64,000 nucleotides of DNA. It comes from Mesorhizobium sp. M2E.F.Ca.ET.219.01.1.1. GTDB taxonomy: Bacteria > Pseudomonadota > Alphaproteobacteria > Rhizobiales > Rhizobiaceae. Shown piece after piece: positions 26,979-35,466 of this stretch. Under the pieces are notes generated by a model that was not told where the DNA came from, did no database searches, and worked only from the letters and a program-made list of their open reading frames with translations. The position numbers were made by a program, and so were the translations under genes. Every line of letters begins with the position of its first letter. The stretch's first letter is position 1. The stretch lies in NCBI RefSeq assembly GCF_004016445.2, contig NZ_SADT02000002.1:744001-808000 (forward strand). The letters run 5' to 3'.

Positions 26979-28120
26979 GGGGCGCGGCGACGATGGAAAG
27001 GCCCGCGCAGCAGGCCGACCGCGTCGAGAACAAGCCGGCAAAGGTCGAGGCTTTTGTGAGGCTTTTCAACGAGGTGCCGGTGCGCGATCTCATCGCCACC
27101 CTCAAGACGAAGGTGGAAACATTCGAGGTCGCTGGCCGGATTTTTCCGCTGACGCTGAACGACGCCGATGACGCGCCCAACTGCTACATCTGTTGCCCGA
27201 CCGGCGCCTATATCGACTACGCGATCGACGAGACGCACAACTTCGCCGCCCACCCGCTGCTGCGGCGTGTGTTGAAGGCGCTGATCGGCGCCTGCGCGCC
27301 GCTGGTCAGGGCGAGCGGCCTCGACCATCAGGCGCAGGTCAACAACTGGCTCTATTCGACCAATCCGGTGCCGCTGCTCGACCGGCCGGCTGTGGCGTCG
27401 CTGCGTGCGGACCTGACCGCGCGTTTCCCCGATCGCGCCATCGTCATCCGCTCGCTGAACGATATCGCCGATCCGGCAACCATTGCCGCCTTGAAGGCCG
27501 AGGGGTTCCGCATGCTGGCGGCGCGCCAGATCTACATCTTCGCCGACCGCAGCGCCGCTCCCGCGATGACGCGCGACATGAAGCGCGATCGCGCCCGCCT
27601 GCGCGAAACACCGTTCGAGCGGGTCGGCAATGGCGATTTCACCGAGGCCGACTATGCCCGCGCCGAGCAGCTCTACGATATGCTCTATCTCGATAAATAC
27701 ACGCCGCTCAATCCCCACTACACGGCCCGCTATGTCGCCGAGATGCACCGGCGCGGCATCATCAGCCTGGCCGGATTGCGCCGGCCCGGCGGCGAGCTGG
27801 TCGCCGTCACCGGCCTGTTCGAAAACGGCCGCACGCTGACCCAGCCCATCGTCGGCTACGACACTGGCCTGCCGGTCGCCGACGGGCTTTACCGCATGAT
27901 GATGGCAGTGGTGCAGGATCACGCCACGGCGCGCGGCCTGTTCTTCAACATGAGCGCGGGCGCCGCCGGTTTCAAACGCCGGCGCGGCGCGGTCGCCGCG
28001 ATCGAATACAACGCCGTCTATGCCGGACATCTTCCGCTTCGCCGGCGCATGGCGATCCGTATCATGGAGGCCGTGCTGGCGCGGATCGGAATTCCCTTGC
28101 TCAGGAGGTTCGAACTGTGA
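26975..28120 (+). CDS. GNAT-like acyltransferase domain protein
   Basis: 381 residues. The N-terminal ~150 residues have no family I recognise (contains DADDAPNCYICCPTGAYIDY). The C-terminal half has the layout of a GNAT/FemAB-type fold: RGIISLAGLRRPGGELVAVTGLFENG strands, then VADGLYRMMMAVVQDHATARGLFFNMS and GAAGFKRRRGA. It may acylate the pathway intermediate. The ATG at 26975 overlaps the previous stop, and its stop overlaps the Rieske gene start. Family assignment is moderate. Confidence 0.65.
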   Translation: MRGAATMERPAQQADRVENKPAKVEAFVRLFNEVPVRDLIATLKTKVETFEVAGRIFPLTLNDADDAPNCYICCPTGAYIDYAIDETHNFAAHPLLRRVLKALIGACAPLVRASGLDHQAQVNNWLYSTNPVPLLDRPAVASLRADLTARFPDRAIVIRSLNDIADPATIAALKAEGFRMLAARQIYIFADRSAAPAMTRDMKRDRARLRETPFERVGNGDFTEADYARAEQLYDMLYLDKYTPLNPHYTARYVAEMHRRGIISLAGLRRPGGELVAVTGLFENGRTLTQPIVGYDTGLPVADGLYRMMMAVVQDHATARGLFFNMSAGAAGFKRRRGAVAAIEYNAVYAGHLPLRRRMAIRIMEAVLARIGIPLLRRFEL

Positions 28121-29112
28121 GCGAGCGCCGTCGGGAAGCCTTTTGGCAGGCAGTGGCGCTGTCTGCCGACATCGGCAAGCGGCCGAAGCGAATCCTGCTC
28201 GATGGCGAGCCCGTGGTGCTGTTCCGTTCGGCGCAAGGTATCGCCGCGTTGTTCGACCGCTGCCCGCACCGGCTGGTCGAGCTGTCGACCGGCAAGATCG
28301 TCGGCGGCGAGATCGAGTGCCCTTATCACGGCTGGCGCTATGACGGCGAGGGACGCTGCACGGCGATCCCCGGCCATGTCGGCGCCATGCCCCATTACCG
28401 GGTCCGTCGCTACGCCGCGATCGAGCGCGACGGCGTGGTCTTCATCTCCTCCGGCACGCCACGGGTCGAGCCTTACCTTCACTGCATGCAGGGCAAGGAC
28501 ATCATCGTGCGGCGCGTACGCTCGTCGACACAGTCGACGGTGATCGATGCGGCGGAAAACATTCTTGACGCCACTCACACCCACTTCACCCATAAGGGAC
28601 TGCTGCGCGGCCTTACCTCCAAGCGCCATCTGGTGCGGGTCGAGGTGACGGGAGGCGAGGGCTGGGTCGAGGCGAGCTACACCGGCGAGGACCGCCAGCA
28701 GGGCCTGATCAGCCGGCTGCTGGAAGGCGAGCGCGCGAAAACCATCGGCCGCTTCCGCCATCCCGGCATCGCCGAGCTGGAATATTGGGGCAAGGACGGG
28801 CTGGTTCTGGCCACCACCTTCCATCTGCGCCAGGCCGACGAGCGCACAGTCGAGGGCATCGGCTGGCTGATCGGCCGGCGCCAGGGTCTGCTCGGCGAGC
28901 TGAAGGCCCTGGCCTTCAAGCCGCTCTTCACCATCGCGCTGCATCAGGACCGGCGGGTGTTGAAGTCTGCAAGCGACAATGCCCGTTTCGCGCCGCAGGC
29001 CGTGCCGGTGATCGGCCCGCTCGACTTCCTGCGCCGCGACATCGCGGCGATCATGGAAGGGAAGATGCCGCTGGCTGCGAGCGAGCCGAGGGTGCATCAG
29101 ATCGAATTGTGA
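28117..29112 (+). CDS. Rieske non-haem iron oxygenase
   Basis: 331 residues. The [2Fe-2S] Rieske motif is Cys49-Pro-His51 and Cys68-Pro-Tyr-His71 (CPHR...CPYHGW). The mononuclear iron site fits D-x2-H-x4-H in NILDATHTHFTH (Asp151, His154, His159). Members hydroxylate or demethylate small organic molecules using electrons from a separate reductase, which is not encoded here. Last gene of the coupled run and probably a late tailoring step. Confidence 0.88.
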   Translation: MSERRREAFWQAVALSADIGKRPKRILLDGEPVVLFRSAQGIAALFDRCPHRLVELSTGKIVGGEIECPYHGWRYDGEGRCTAIPGHVGAMPHYRVRRYAAIERDGVVFISSGTPRVEPYLHCMQGKDIIVRRVRSSTQSTVIDAAENILDATHTHFTHKGLLRGLTSKRHLVRVEVTGGEGWVEASYTGEDRQQGLISRLLEGERAKTIGRFRHPGIAELEYWGKDGLVLATTFHLRQADERTVEGIGWLIGRRQGLLGELKALAFKPLFTIALHQDRRVLKSASDNARFAPQAVPVIGPLDFLRRDIAAIMEGKMPLAASEPRVHQIEL

Positions 29113-29152
29113 TGATTGGGCGAACGGAATTCCAACGTCTCATTCCGTCACA

Positions 29153-29306
29153 CCCCCCTCTGTCCTGCCGGACATCTCCCCCGCAAGGGGGGAGATTGGC
29201 TGTCGCGACTGCTTTCGCCAATCATCGACGTTGCAGGAATGGCGCCGTCGGCGAAGCTGCTGATCTCCCCCCTTGCGGGGGAGATGGCCGGCAGGACAGA
29301 GGGGGG
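29153..29306. repeat. Inverted repeat with 44-bp arms, each a CTCCCCC hairpin
   Basis: Arms at 29153-29196 and 29263-29306 are reverse complements with one mismatch. Each arm itself contains an ATCTCCCCC-GCAA-GGGGGGAGAT hairpin. The element lies between the convergent Rieske and ATP-grasp genes and could also stop transcription. A related single hairpin occurs at 55079-55109. Confidence 0.8.
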
Positions 29307-29334
29307 CGCTGTCCCGCCGACTTCTACAGTCTGC

Positions 29335-30498
29335 CTAGCCCGAGCCCGGCCCATTCCACTCGATATCCCGCGTCGAGGCCGCTTGCAGGCTGATCCGTTC
29401 GCGCCAAGCTTCCCTCGCAATCTCCGCCAGCGCTGGCCATTGCGCCCTTACCGGGGCTGAATCGCCCGGCCAATCGAGCAGTTCCTCGCCCTCGCGCATC
29501 GCCTCGCGAAAGCGGGCAAGCGCTCGCGAACGCAGCGCCGCCGGCAGCCCATAGATCCACATCGCGAGCCGCACCGTTTGCGGCCTGGTGACGTCCGGCC
29601 TGACCTCAGGACCGCCGCCCAGCACGGCGTCCACGAACCGCGCCGGATCGCGGAAGAAATGCAGGCCGCTGACCGCGCGCGGGTTGCATTCGAGCGGCAG
29701 CACGCGTCCATCCGTCTCGCGCATCAGGTCGAAGGAGATCTGCCCGGTCCATGCGGTGCCGGCGACGATGCGCTCGACCAGCGCCCGCGCCGCATCATCC
29801 TCGACCCGCTCGAAGAAGATGCCCGCCCCCCTGCCGGCGCGGTAGAGAGAACGATAGAGCGCCAGCGCCTTGAGCCGTCCCTCGCGCGCCACCGCATAGG
29901 CGCTGATTTCCTCTCCTTCGATAAAACGCTGCGCCACCCAGGGCATGGCAGGCGAGGGCGCGATCGCATCGAGGAAATCCGGTGTCGGTCGCAGCAGAAC
30001 ATGGCTGGCGAAGCGCGACCAAACCGGCTTGAACACCAGGTCGCGCGAGTGGCCACGCACCGACTCCAGATCGTCGCGGGAATTGAGAAGCGTGGTCTGC
30101 GGCACCGCCAGGCCAAGCTGTTCGGCAAGGTGAACGAAGCTGTGCTTGTTGTGGACCTCTGCCAGCAACCCGATGTCGGGGGCGAACACCTTTGCCGGCA
30201 TGGTCCTGCGGCGCCAGGCCAGCGCAAGGTGAAAGACTTCCTCGCAGGTCGGGATGACCAGTTCGACACCTTCAGCCCTTATCAGCGCTTCCACCGCCTC
30301 GGCATAGGCTAGCGGTTCGAAGCGCGGCGGCGGCAGGCGATGATAGCGCGCGCAGGCCTTGCTCGCTGCCGCGATCGGCCGCGCCGGGGTGTCGGCCAGG
30401 ATCACTCTGCGCCCGGCGCCGTGGAGAAGACGCGCCAGATGCAGCGCCACCGGCGCGCGCGCTCCCGTGATCAGGATGGATCTGTCAGTCCTCGGCAT
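29335..30498 (-). CDS. ATP-grasp domain ligase
   Basis: 387 residues. An N-terminal Rossmann-like PreATP-grasp part (SILITGARAPVALHLARLLHG) is followed by an ATP-grasp core: HNKHSFVHLAEQLGLAVPQT, the lysine strand DLVFKPVWSRF, the QRFIEGEEISAYAV loop and the metal-binding end LPLECNPRAVSGLHFF. ATP-grasp enzymes join a carboxylate to an amine or thiol through an acyl-phosphate. It faces the 22.9-29.1 kb operon and may act in the same pathway; the specific substrate is unknown. Confidence 0.8.
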   Translation of the reverse strand: MPRTDRSILITGARAPVALHLARLLHGAGRRVILADTPARPIAAASKACARYHRLPPPRFEPLAYAEAVEALIRAEGVELVIPTCEEVFHLALAWRRRTMPAKVFAPDIGLLAEVHNKHSFVHLAEQLGLAVPQTTLLNSRDDLESVRGHSRDLVFKPVWSRFASHVLLRPTPDFLDAIAPSPAMPWVAQRFIEGEEISAYAVAREGRLKALALYRSLYRAGRGAGIFFERVEDDAARALVERIVAGTAWTGQISFDLMRETDGRVLPLECNPRAVSGLHFFRDPARFVDAVLGGGPEVRPDVTRPQTVRLAMWIYGLPAALRSRALARFREAMREGEELLDWPGDSAPVRAQWPALAEIAREAWRERISLQAASTRDIEWNGPGSG

Positions 30499-30697
30499 CG
30501 GTCATTCGCGGTCGTTCCCGTCGCGAAAACCGTTGCGCGAAATCGCTCTGCCAGGCAATTGCGCCGTTCATGCCAACCGGTGCGTTTCACCGTTTCATGG
30601 AATTCCGGACGGAATGCTATGGCGAAGACGCCGAGCCTAACCGCTCACACTTTTCCAGGAATTGCTCTAGGCATGGCGCCATGCCTGCGCGCAGCGA

Positions 30698-31198
30698 CTA
30701 CAGCTTCGCCTTGAAGCGTTTCACCTTCCTGCTCGCATAGTCGCCATTGCGCAGGTTCGATTTGCCGTGGCGGTCCGTGAACTCGTACCAGTCTCCGCCC
30801 GGAGATTTGCGCTGGTAGATCACCTTGCCGGCCTGGCGATGCTCGAAGCAGCTCAAGGAGGTCTTGGCGCCCCATGAGCCATGCCAGGTTGCCCGGAAAC
30901 ACAGTTTGCCGCTGCCGGGCATGAACCAGATGCCCTCGCCATAGCCCTTGCCGCCTTCGGTGGACCAGGCCGTAAACTGCCGCTTGCTAACCGCAAAATA
31001 GGCGGCGCCGTGATTGCCCCAGCGCCAGGAACGGTTCTTGTAGAGCTGATAGATGCCTTCGTCAGAGATGGTGGTGGCCTTCGCCGCCTTGTCGCCGATC
31101 CTGTTCGCGGCCTTGGCCATTGCGGCGTCCTGCAGGCCGATAACAAAAACGGAGCAGGTGAGCGCCGCTCCGACAAACTTCCCCACTGCACTTTTCAC
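30698..31198 (-). CDS. DUF995 exported protein (copy A)
   Basis: 166 residues from GTG with GGAG eight bases upstream. A signal peptide ends near DAAMAKA. The body matches DUF995: IYQLYKNRSWRWGNHGAAYF, GEGIWFMPGSGKLCF, and CFEHRQAGKVIYQRKSPGGDWYEF. Two conserved cysteines probably form a disulphide. Function of the family is not established; it is frequent in Rhizobiales and periplasmic. The gene at 40465-41073 is a clear paralogue with the same motif order. Confidence 0.8.
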   Translation of the reverse strand: MKSAVGKFVGAALTCSVFVIGLQDAAMAKAANRIGDKAAKATTISDEGIYQLYKNRSWRWGNHGAAYFAVSKRQFTAWSTEGGKGYGEGIWFMPGSGKLCFRATWHGSWGAKTSLSCFEHRQAGKVIYQRKSPGGDWYEFTDRHGKSNLRNGDYASRKVKRFKAKL

Positions 31199-31289
31199 GA
31201 TTTTACTCCGCCGACTGATTTACGCATACGCATCACCCACCGCCGAGCCAGCTCGGCGGCAACCCCACTTTAACAGCTTTAGCCGGAGA

Positions 31290-31312
31290 CCGTCCCGGTC
31301 TGGCCGGGACGG
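31290..31312. terminator. GC-rich hairpin after GH26-like gene
   Basis: CCGTCCCGG and CCGGGACGG pair around a five-base loop, 15 bases past the stop of the minus-strand hydrolase gene. There is no T-run, so its action as an intrinsic terminator is uncertain. Confidence 0.5.
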
Positions 31313-31326
31313 GCATGGTCACGCCT

Positions 31327-32238
31327 TTATGGCAAGACGTGCTGGGTCACCCGCCAGTCGGGCAGGCCATAGCCGCCCAGCCACGGCCAGACTTCCTTCT
31401 GGTTGAAGTAGACGACCGAGGTCAGCGCCGGAAACTCCGCATAGGACTTGCGCGAGTCGTCCGACCATTTGGACACGTAGTCCTGCTTTCCGACATAGCC
31501 CAATTCGGCGACGACGATCGGCTTGTTGAATTTCGCGACACGGTCATAGCCCGGCTTCAGCGTCTCTTCGAAGGTCCGGTCGCGGCCCACCTCGTCATTG
31601 TCCTTCTTCTGCAGGCCGAACACCGACAGGCCGATGACGTCGACATAGTTGTCGCCGGGATAGTATTTTTCCAGGCCCTCGATACCCTTGGGCGACCACA
31701 TGTATTTTGCCGCGGGCGCGGCCTTGCGGCAGACGTCCACCTCGCGCTTGTAGGCGGCGATCCAGTCCTTCGGCGCCCAGTTGGCCCAGGTGAAGCGGCC
31801 GTTGGTGTCTTCCATTTCCTGCGCCCAGCGGATGGTGACCGGGCTCTTCATCTGCCCGACGAGGTTGCAGATCGCTTGCATGTTGGCGTCATACTTGCCG
31901 CTCAATATGCCGTTCTTCAGCTCGGGCGGCGTGATGCGCCAGTCCTTCGACCATGTCCAAGGCTCGATGGTGATCAGCAGCGAGCGGCCGCGTTGCTGCG
32001 CGTAGGCATCGGCCAGAGGCAGCGTCGACAGGTCGACGTCTTCCCAGGGCAGGAACAATTCCTCAATGCTGGCCGTCTTGTCATTGCTGAAGTCGCCGTA
32101 AGGATCGTAGGAGCCGAACGCCGACGCCGCCGAGCTCGTCTTGATCGGATCCGTCCCGGCCGGCGATCCAGCCGACGCCGGCAAGGCCACGCCAACGATA
32201 AGCGCCGACACAAGCGCGGTTGCTGTGCAGAGTTTCAT
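31327..32238 (-). CDS. GH26-like secreted glycoside hydrolase
   Basis: 303 residues from the ATG at 32238, preceded by GGAGGCGGGT. The signal peptide MKLCTATALVSALIVG...ASA is clear. The (beta/alpha)8 signatures fit GH26/clan A: probable acid/base glutamate in IRWAQEMED and nucleophile glutamate in VVAELGYVG. Substrates in the family are beta-mannans or mixed-linkage beta-glucans. It is divergent from a processive GT2 synthase, so it probably trims or releases the polymer made by that enzyme (inference). Confidence 0.8.
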   Translation of the reverse strand: MKLCTATALVSALIVGVALPASAGSPAGTDPIKTSSAASAFGSYDPYGDFSNDKTASIEELFLPWEDVDLSTLPLADAYAQQRGRSLLITIEPWTWSKDWRITPPELKNGILSGKYDANMQAICNLVGQMKSPVTIRWAQEMEDTNGRFTWANWAPKDWIAAYKREVDVCRKAAPAAKYMWSPKGIEGLEKYYPGDNYVDVIGLSVFGLQKKDNDEVGRDRTFEETLKPGYDRVAKFNKPIVVAELGYVGKQDYVSKWSDDSRKSYAEFPALTSVVYFNQKEVWPWLGGYGLPDWRVTQHVLP

Positions 32239-32738
32239 ACCCGCCTCCATGGGCTTCAATGTCCGACGGACTTTGAAGCTTGCCACAACGTGCCGACCGA
32301 AACCGGCACGCAAACCCAAATATCGGTTGCCGACGTGGAAAATGCGGGTTTTCAGAGCGACTGGGACTGGCGTGCTTCAAGCGGTGCCGTCCACTATTGT
32401 TGTCCCTTCCGGCCCTATACATAGCCCTTGAGACGAGGTCGCCGCGATACTCACAAATTCGCGTCAACGTTACGATATTAACCCTTCCTCATATAAGAGC
32501 CTATGCTCAGTGAGAGTCAAGCGCAATTAACCGTTACTTAACCTTATCGCGATCGGTATGGTTAACGGGAAGGATGGCTCGCGCTGCCCCGAACGCTTCA
32601 CACCTGCCCGCGTTGCGGGCCACGCCCGACCGGGAAGGTCGCGGATGCCGTGGTTGGTTAACCAGTTCCCAACAAGCGTGGTTAACGAAAGCCTAATCTT
32701 GTTGACTCTGCATTAGCTCAAGCTGATTCTGTAGTGGG
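32239..32738. promoter_or_regulatory. 500-bp divergent regulatory region between GH26-like and GT2 genes
   Basis: No credible gene. The region is AT-richer than its surroundings and dense in GTTAAC/TTAACC motifs (near 32570, 32656, 32681). A CtrA-type box lies at 32527-32541. TTGACT, 17 bases, GATTCT at about 32702-32730 could form a weak promoter reading into the GT2 gene. Confidence 0.5.
32527..32541 (+). promoter_or_regulatory. CtrA-like box TTAA-N7-TTAA
   Basis: TTAACCGTTACTTAA matches the alphaproteobacterial CtrA consensus TTAA-N7-TTAA exactly. It lies ~200 bases before the GT2 start and ~290 before the GH26-like start. Binding is inferred only from the sequence. Confidence 0.45.
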
Positions 32739-34664
32739 ATGAATGCGCTCGACCGGCTTAGCCGGGCGGGCAGGGCGGGTAGTGTGGGCGTATCTGGGGA
32801 AGCCGACGTTGTCGGCGGCAAAACTGCGTCATTGGGCAAGGCTGGCGAGGTTCCGGCCGGCCACGGCCCCAATGGCCCCTACCTAGTACCTGTGCTCACG
32901 TCGCGCCAGCAATGGATCTTGCGGCTTGGCCTTGCTTTCTGGTTCGTCGCGCTGGCTTTCTTCTGGTCCTGGTGGCTGCGGCCCGACCATGTCGATCATG
33001 TCGGGCCCTTTGCCCTCGCCACCATAGTGCTGGCTTGGCTGACCTTGATGCCGATGTATTTCCTGCTCAACGTCCATGCATCGAGGAAGTCGTCGAAGTT
33101 GCACACGATCCCGAAGCGCTCGCGCGTCGCCATGGTGGTCACCAAGGCGCCGTCGGAACCTTTCGCCGTGGTGCAGCGCACATTGGAAGCGATGCTGGCG
33201 CAGGACTATCCGCACGACACCTGGCTTGCCGACGAGGATCCATCGGAGGCGACGGTTCGCTGGTGCGACGCGCATGGCGTGCTGGTTTCGACACGCCGCG
33301 GCCGCGAGGACTACCACCGCAAGACCTGGCCGCGCCGGACCCGCTGCAAGGAAGGCAATCTCGCCTTCTTTTACGACCACTACGGTTACGAGCGCTACGA
33401 CTTCGTCGCCCAGATGGACGCCGATCACGTGCCGACGCCGACCTATCTGACGGAAATCCTCTATCCCTTCGCCGATCCTGGCGTCGGCTATGTCTCGGCG
33501 CCCAGCATCTGCGACAACAATGCCGACGAAAGCTGGGCCGCGCGTGGCCGGCTGTTTGTTGAGGGGATGCTCCACGGACCACTGCAATCCGGTTACACAG
33601 CTAGCGGCGCACCCCTCTGCATCGGCTCGCACTATGCCGTAAGGACGAGGGCGCTGCGTGAGGCCGGGGGTCTCGGTCCGGAGCTCGCCGAGGATCATTC
33701 CACCTCAATGCTGATCAATGCCGCCGGCTGGCGCGGCGTGCACGCGATTGACGCAATCGCCAATGGCGACGGACCGCAAACTTTCGCCGATCTGATTACT
33801 CAGGAATTCCAATGGTCGCGCAGCTTGACGACCATCCTGCTTGAATACACGCCGGCATATCTGTCCAAGCTCAGCCCGAGGCTCAGACGGCAGTTCGTAT
33901 TCTGCCAACTCTGGTATCCCATGTTCGCTTTGTTCGCGATGGCAACATATGCCATGCCGATCTACGCGCTTTTGTCGGGCAACAATTTTGCCAACGTGGC
34001 GTATCCGGAATTCCTTATCTACTACATGCCAAGCGCGGCCATCCCGATTGCTCTGGTGATCTTTCTAAAGAGGTTAGGTCTCTCGCGTCCATTCTCGGCC
34101 AAGGCTATCAGTTGGGAAGGGACACTCTTCCATTTGTTCGCGCGCTGGCCGTGGGTGATGGCAGGAACGCTAGCATCGGTTCGCGATTATCTGACCAAGT
34201 CATTCGTCGATTTCCGCGTCACGCCAAAAGGCAGCGGCCCAAAACACCTTCTGCCCGCCCGCGTGATCGTGCCATATGCTCTGCTTGCGATTGGTGCTTC
34301 GTTGCCGGTTCTTCTTGTGGAGCATCCTTCGAGAGCCCTCGGTTTCTACTGGTTAGCCGCGTTCAATGCGACGATCTACGGATTGCTGGTCGTGGTGATA
34401 GTTGGCAAGCATCTGACCGAGAACAAGATTTCGCTGCGGCAAGACGTGGGCAAGTTTGCGCTGCAAGGATCGCTCGCTGCCATCGCCGTATTAATCCCGC
34501 TGGCAGGATTTTACGACCGCGGGCTGCAAGGCATATATGGACTGCAGCAGGGCGCCGGTCACTTGCGCATCGTCAGGATAACCTATCCGGTTTCAGGCGC
34601 GGGGCAGGGCGGGGCCGGGACCCAGAACTTCTATTTCGACCCCGGCTGGGATCCGTCGCCCTGA
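32739..34664 (+). CDS. Cellulose-synthase-like processive glycosyltransferase (GT2)
   Basis: 641 residues. Two N-terminal membrane segments precede a GT2 domain: LADEDPSEATVRW, the DxD-type MDADHVPTP, the acceptor aspartate in LAEDHSTSM, and QEFQWSRS as the QxxRW-like motif. Four to six further membrane segments form the export channel. No PilZ domain is evident. It resembles BgsA-type or other beta-glucan synthases more than BcsA. The next genes do not include BcsB or BcsC, so the polymer is not simply cellulose. The start codon has a poor ribosome-binding site (GTGGG very close). Confidence 0.85.
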   Translation: MNALDRLSRAGRAGSVGVSGEADVVGGKTASLGKAGEVPAGHGPNGPYLVPVLTSRQQWILRLGLAFWFVALAFFWSWWLRPDHVDHVGPFALATIVLAWLTLMPMYFLLNVHASRKSSKLHTIPKRSRVAMVVTKAPSEPFAVVQRTLEAMLAQDYPHDTWLADEDPSEATVRWCDAHGVLVSTRRGREDYHRKTWPRRTRCKEGNLAFFYDHYGYERYDFVAQMDADHVPTPTYLTEILYPFADPGVGYVSAPSICDNNADESWAARGRLFVEGMLHGPLQSGYTASGAPLCIGSHYAVRTRALREAGGLGPELAEDHSTSMLINAAGWRGVHAIDAIANGDGPQTFADLITQEFQWSRSLTTILLEYTPAYLSKLSPRLRRQFVFCQLWYPMFALFAMATYAMPIYALLSGNNFANVAYPEFLIYYMPSAAIPIALVIFLKRLGLSRPFSAKAISWEGTLFHLFARWPWVMAGTLASVRDYLTKSFVDFRVTPKGSGPKHLLPARVIVPYALLAIGASLPVLLVEHPSRALGFYWLAAFNATIYGLLVVVIVGKHLTENKISLRQDVGKFALQGSLAAIAVLIPLAGFYDRGLQGIYGLQQGAGHLRIVRITYPVSGAGQGGAGTQNFYFDPGWDPSP

Positions 34665-34742
34665 GGCCGCAGGCGTCGTCGAGCCCATGGCCCGACTGAA
34701 CCGCTGGCCCTCCTGACGACCGCCATTCGCAAAAAATGCTCA

Positions 34743-34811
34743 AATTTTAATAAAAGTAGGTCGAGTGCCGAAAGACCGCGCTCATCACGTCGTTTGCGCG
34801 AATTTTAATAA
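34743..34811. repeat. Two direct copies of AATTTTAATAA
   Basis: The 11-mer occurs at 34743-34753 and 34801-34811, 58 bases apart, in a very AT-rich stretch upstream of the small lipoprotein-like gene. A third AT-rich patch (CTAATATTAAG) follows at about 34818. They could be sites for an AT-preferring regulator such as a MucR/Ros protein; this is a guess from composition. Confidence 0.4.
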
Positions 34812-34930
34812 GTCTCCTCTAATATTAAGCCACGATGCGAGTGGATGTGAACCGCTTGCGCAATATGAACGAGAGGCAGGGAGAACATATCTCCGCGCTT
34901 CATCAAGAAATACTGTGGCCGGGGATGGCA

Positions 34931-35335
34931 ATGATGAAATTCGCGAAAGGCGCGGTAGCGGTTGGCGGAAGATATGCCGTCGCGCTTGCCGCTGTCGCAC
35001 TGGTCTCGATGGTGTCGGGCTGCCAGAGCATGGATACGATGAAAACCGGCTCGCTCAGCGTCAAGCCGGTGACTGAGCAACTCGGCAAGAAGATGCACCA
35101 CGTCGAGAACGGGCGGCTGCATGTGGTCAGTCGCAAGCCGATGACACGCATGACCAGGGTGACGCGCGTCAGGGAAGAAGCCTATGCGGCTTTCGTGCGC
35201 CCGCAGCGGCTGCACATGCCGGCGCCGGTCAAGGTTTCCTACACGCTGGGCAGCGTTGGCCCGCTGCTTGGCCATTCGCCCTGGATTTGCGGCCCAAGCG
35301 GCTTCGGCCAGCGCTCGGCCTGCCGGGCTCGTTGA
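34931..35335 (+). CDS. Small lipoprotein-like protein with C-terminal CGPSGFGQ motif (copy A)
   Basis: About 134 residues. The ATG at 34931 follows GGGGA by five bases; an ATG at 34934 and a longer start at 34835 are possible. A hydrophobic segment ends in a lipobox-like VSMVSGC, so the protein is probably a lipoprotein. The mature part is basic and ends in WICGPSGFGQRSACRAR. The same tail is found in the protein at 43943-44296. Family unknown to me; two cysteines in the tail could form a disulphide. Confidence 0.65.
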   Translation: MMKFAKGAVAVGGRYAVALAAVALVSMVSGCQSMDTMKTGSLSVKPVTEQLGKKMHHVENGRLHVVSRKPMTRMTRVTRVREEAYAAFVRPQRLHMPAPVKVSYTLGSVGPLLGHSPWICGPSGFGQRSACRAR

Positions 35336-35466
35336 ACCAGAAAAGGCGTCGTCGCCGGGGGGCGCGAGCCGGAGGCGAGGGGAAGCGCGCAATGCGCGCG
35401 CTGCCTCTTGCCTTCCGGCCGCCAGTCCACGAACCTCGTAATTGACACCCCACGGATCCGTAGCGG

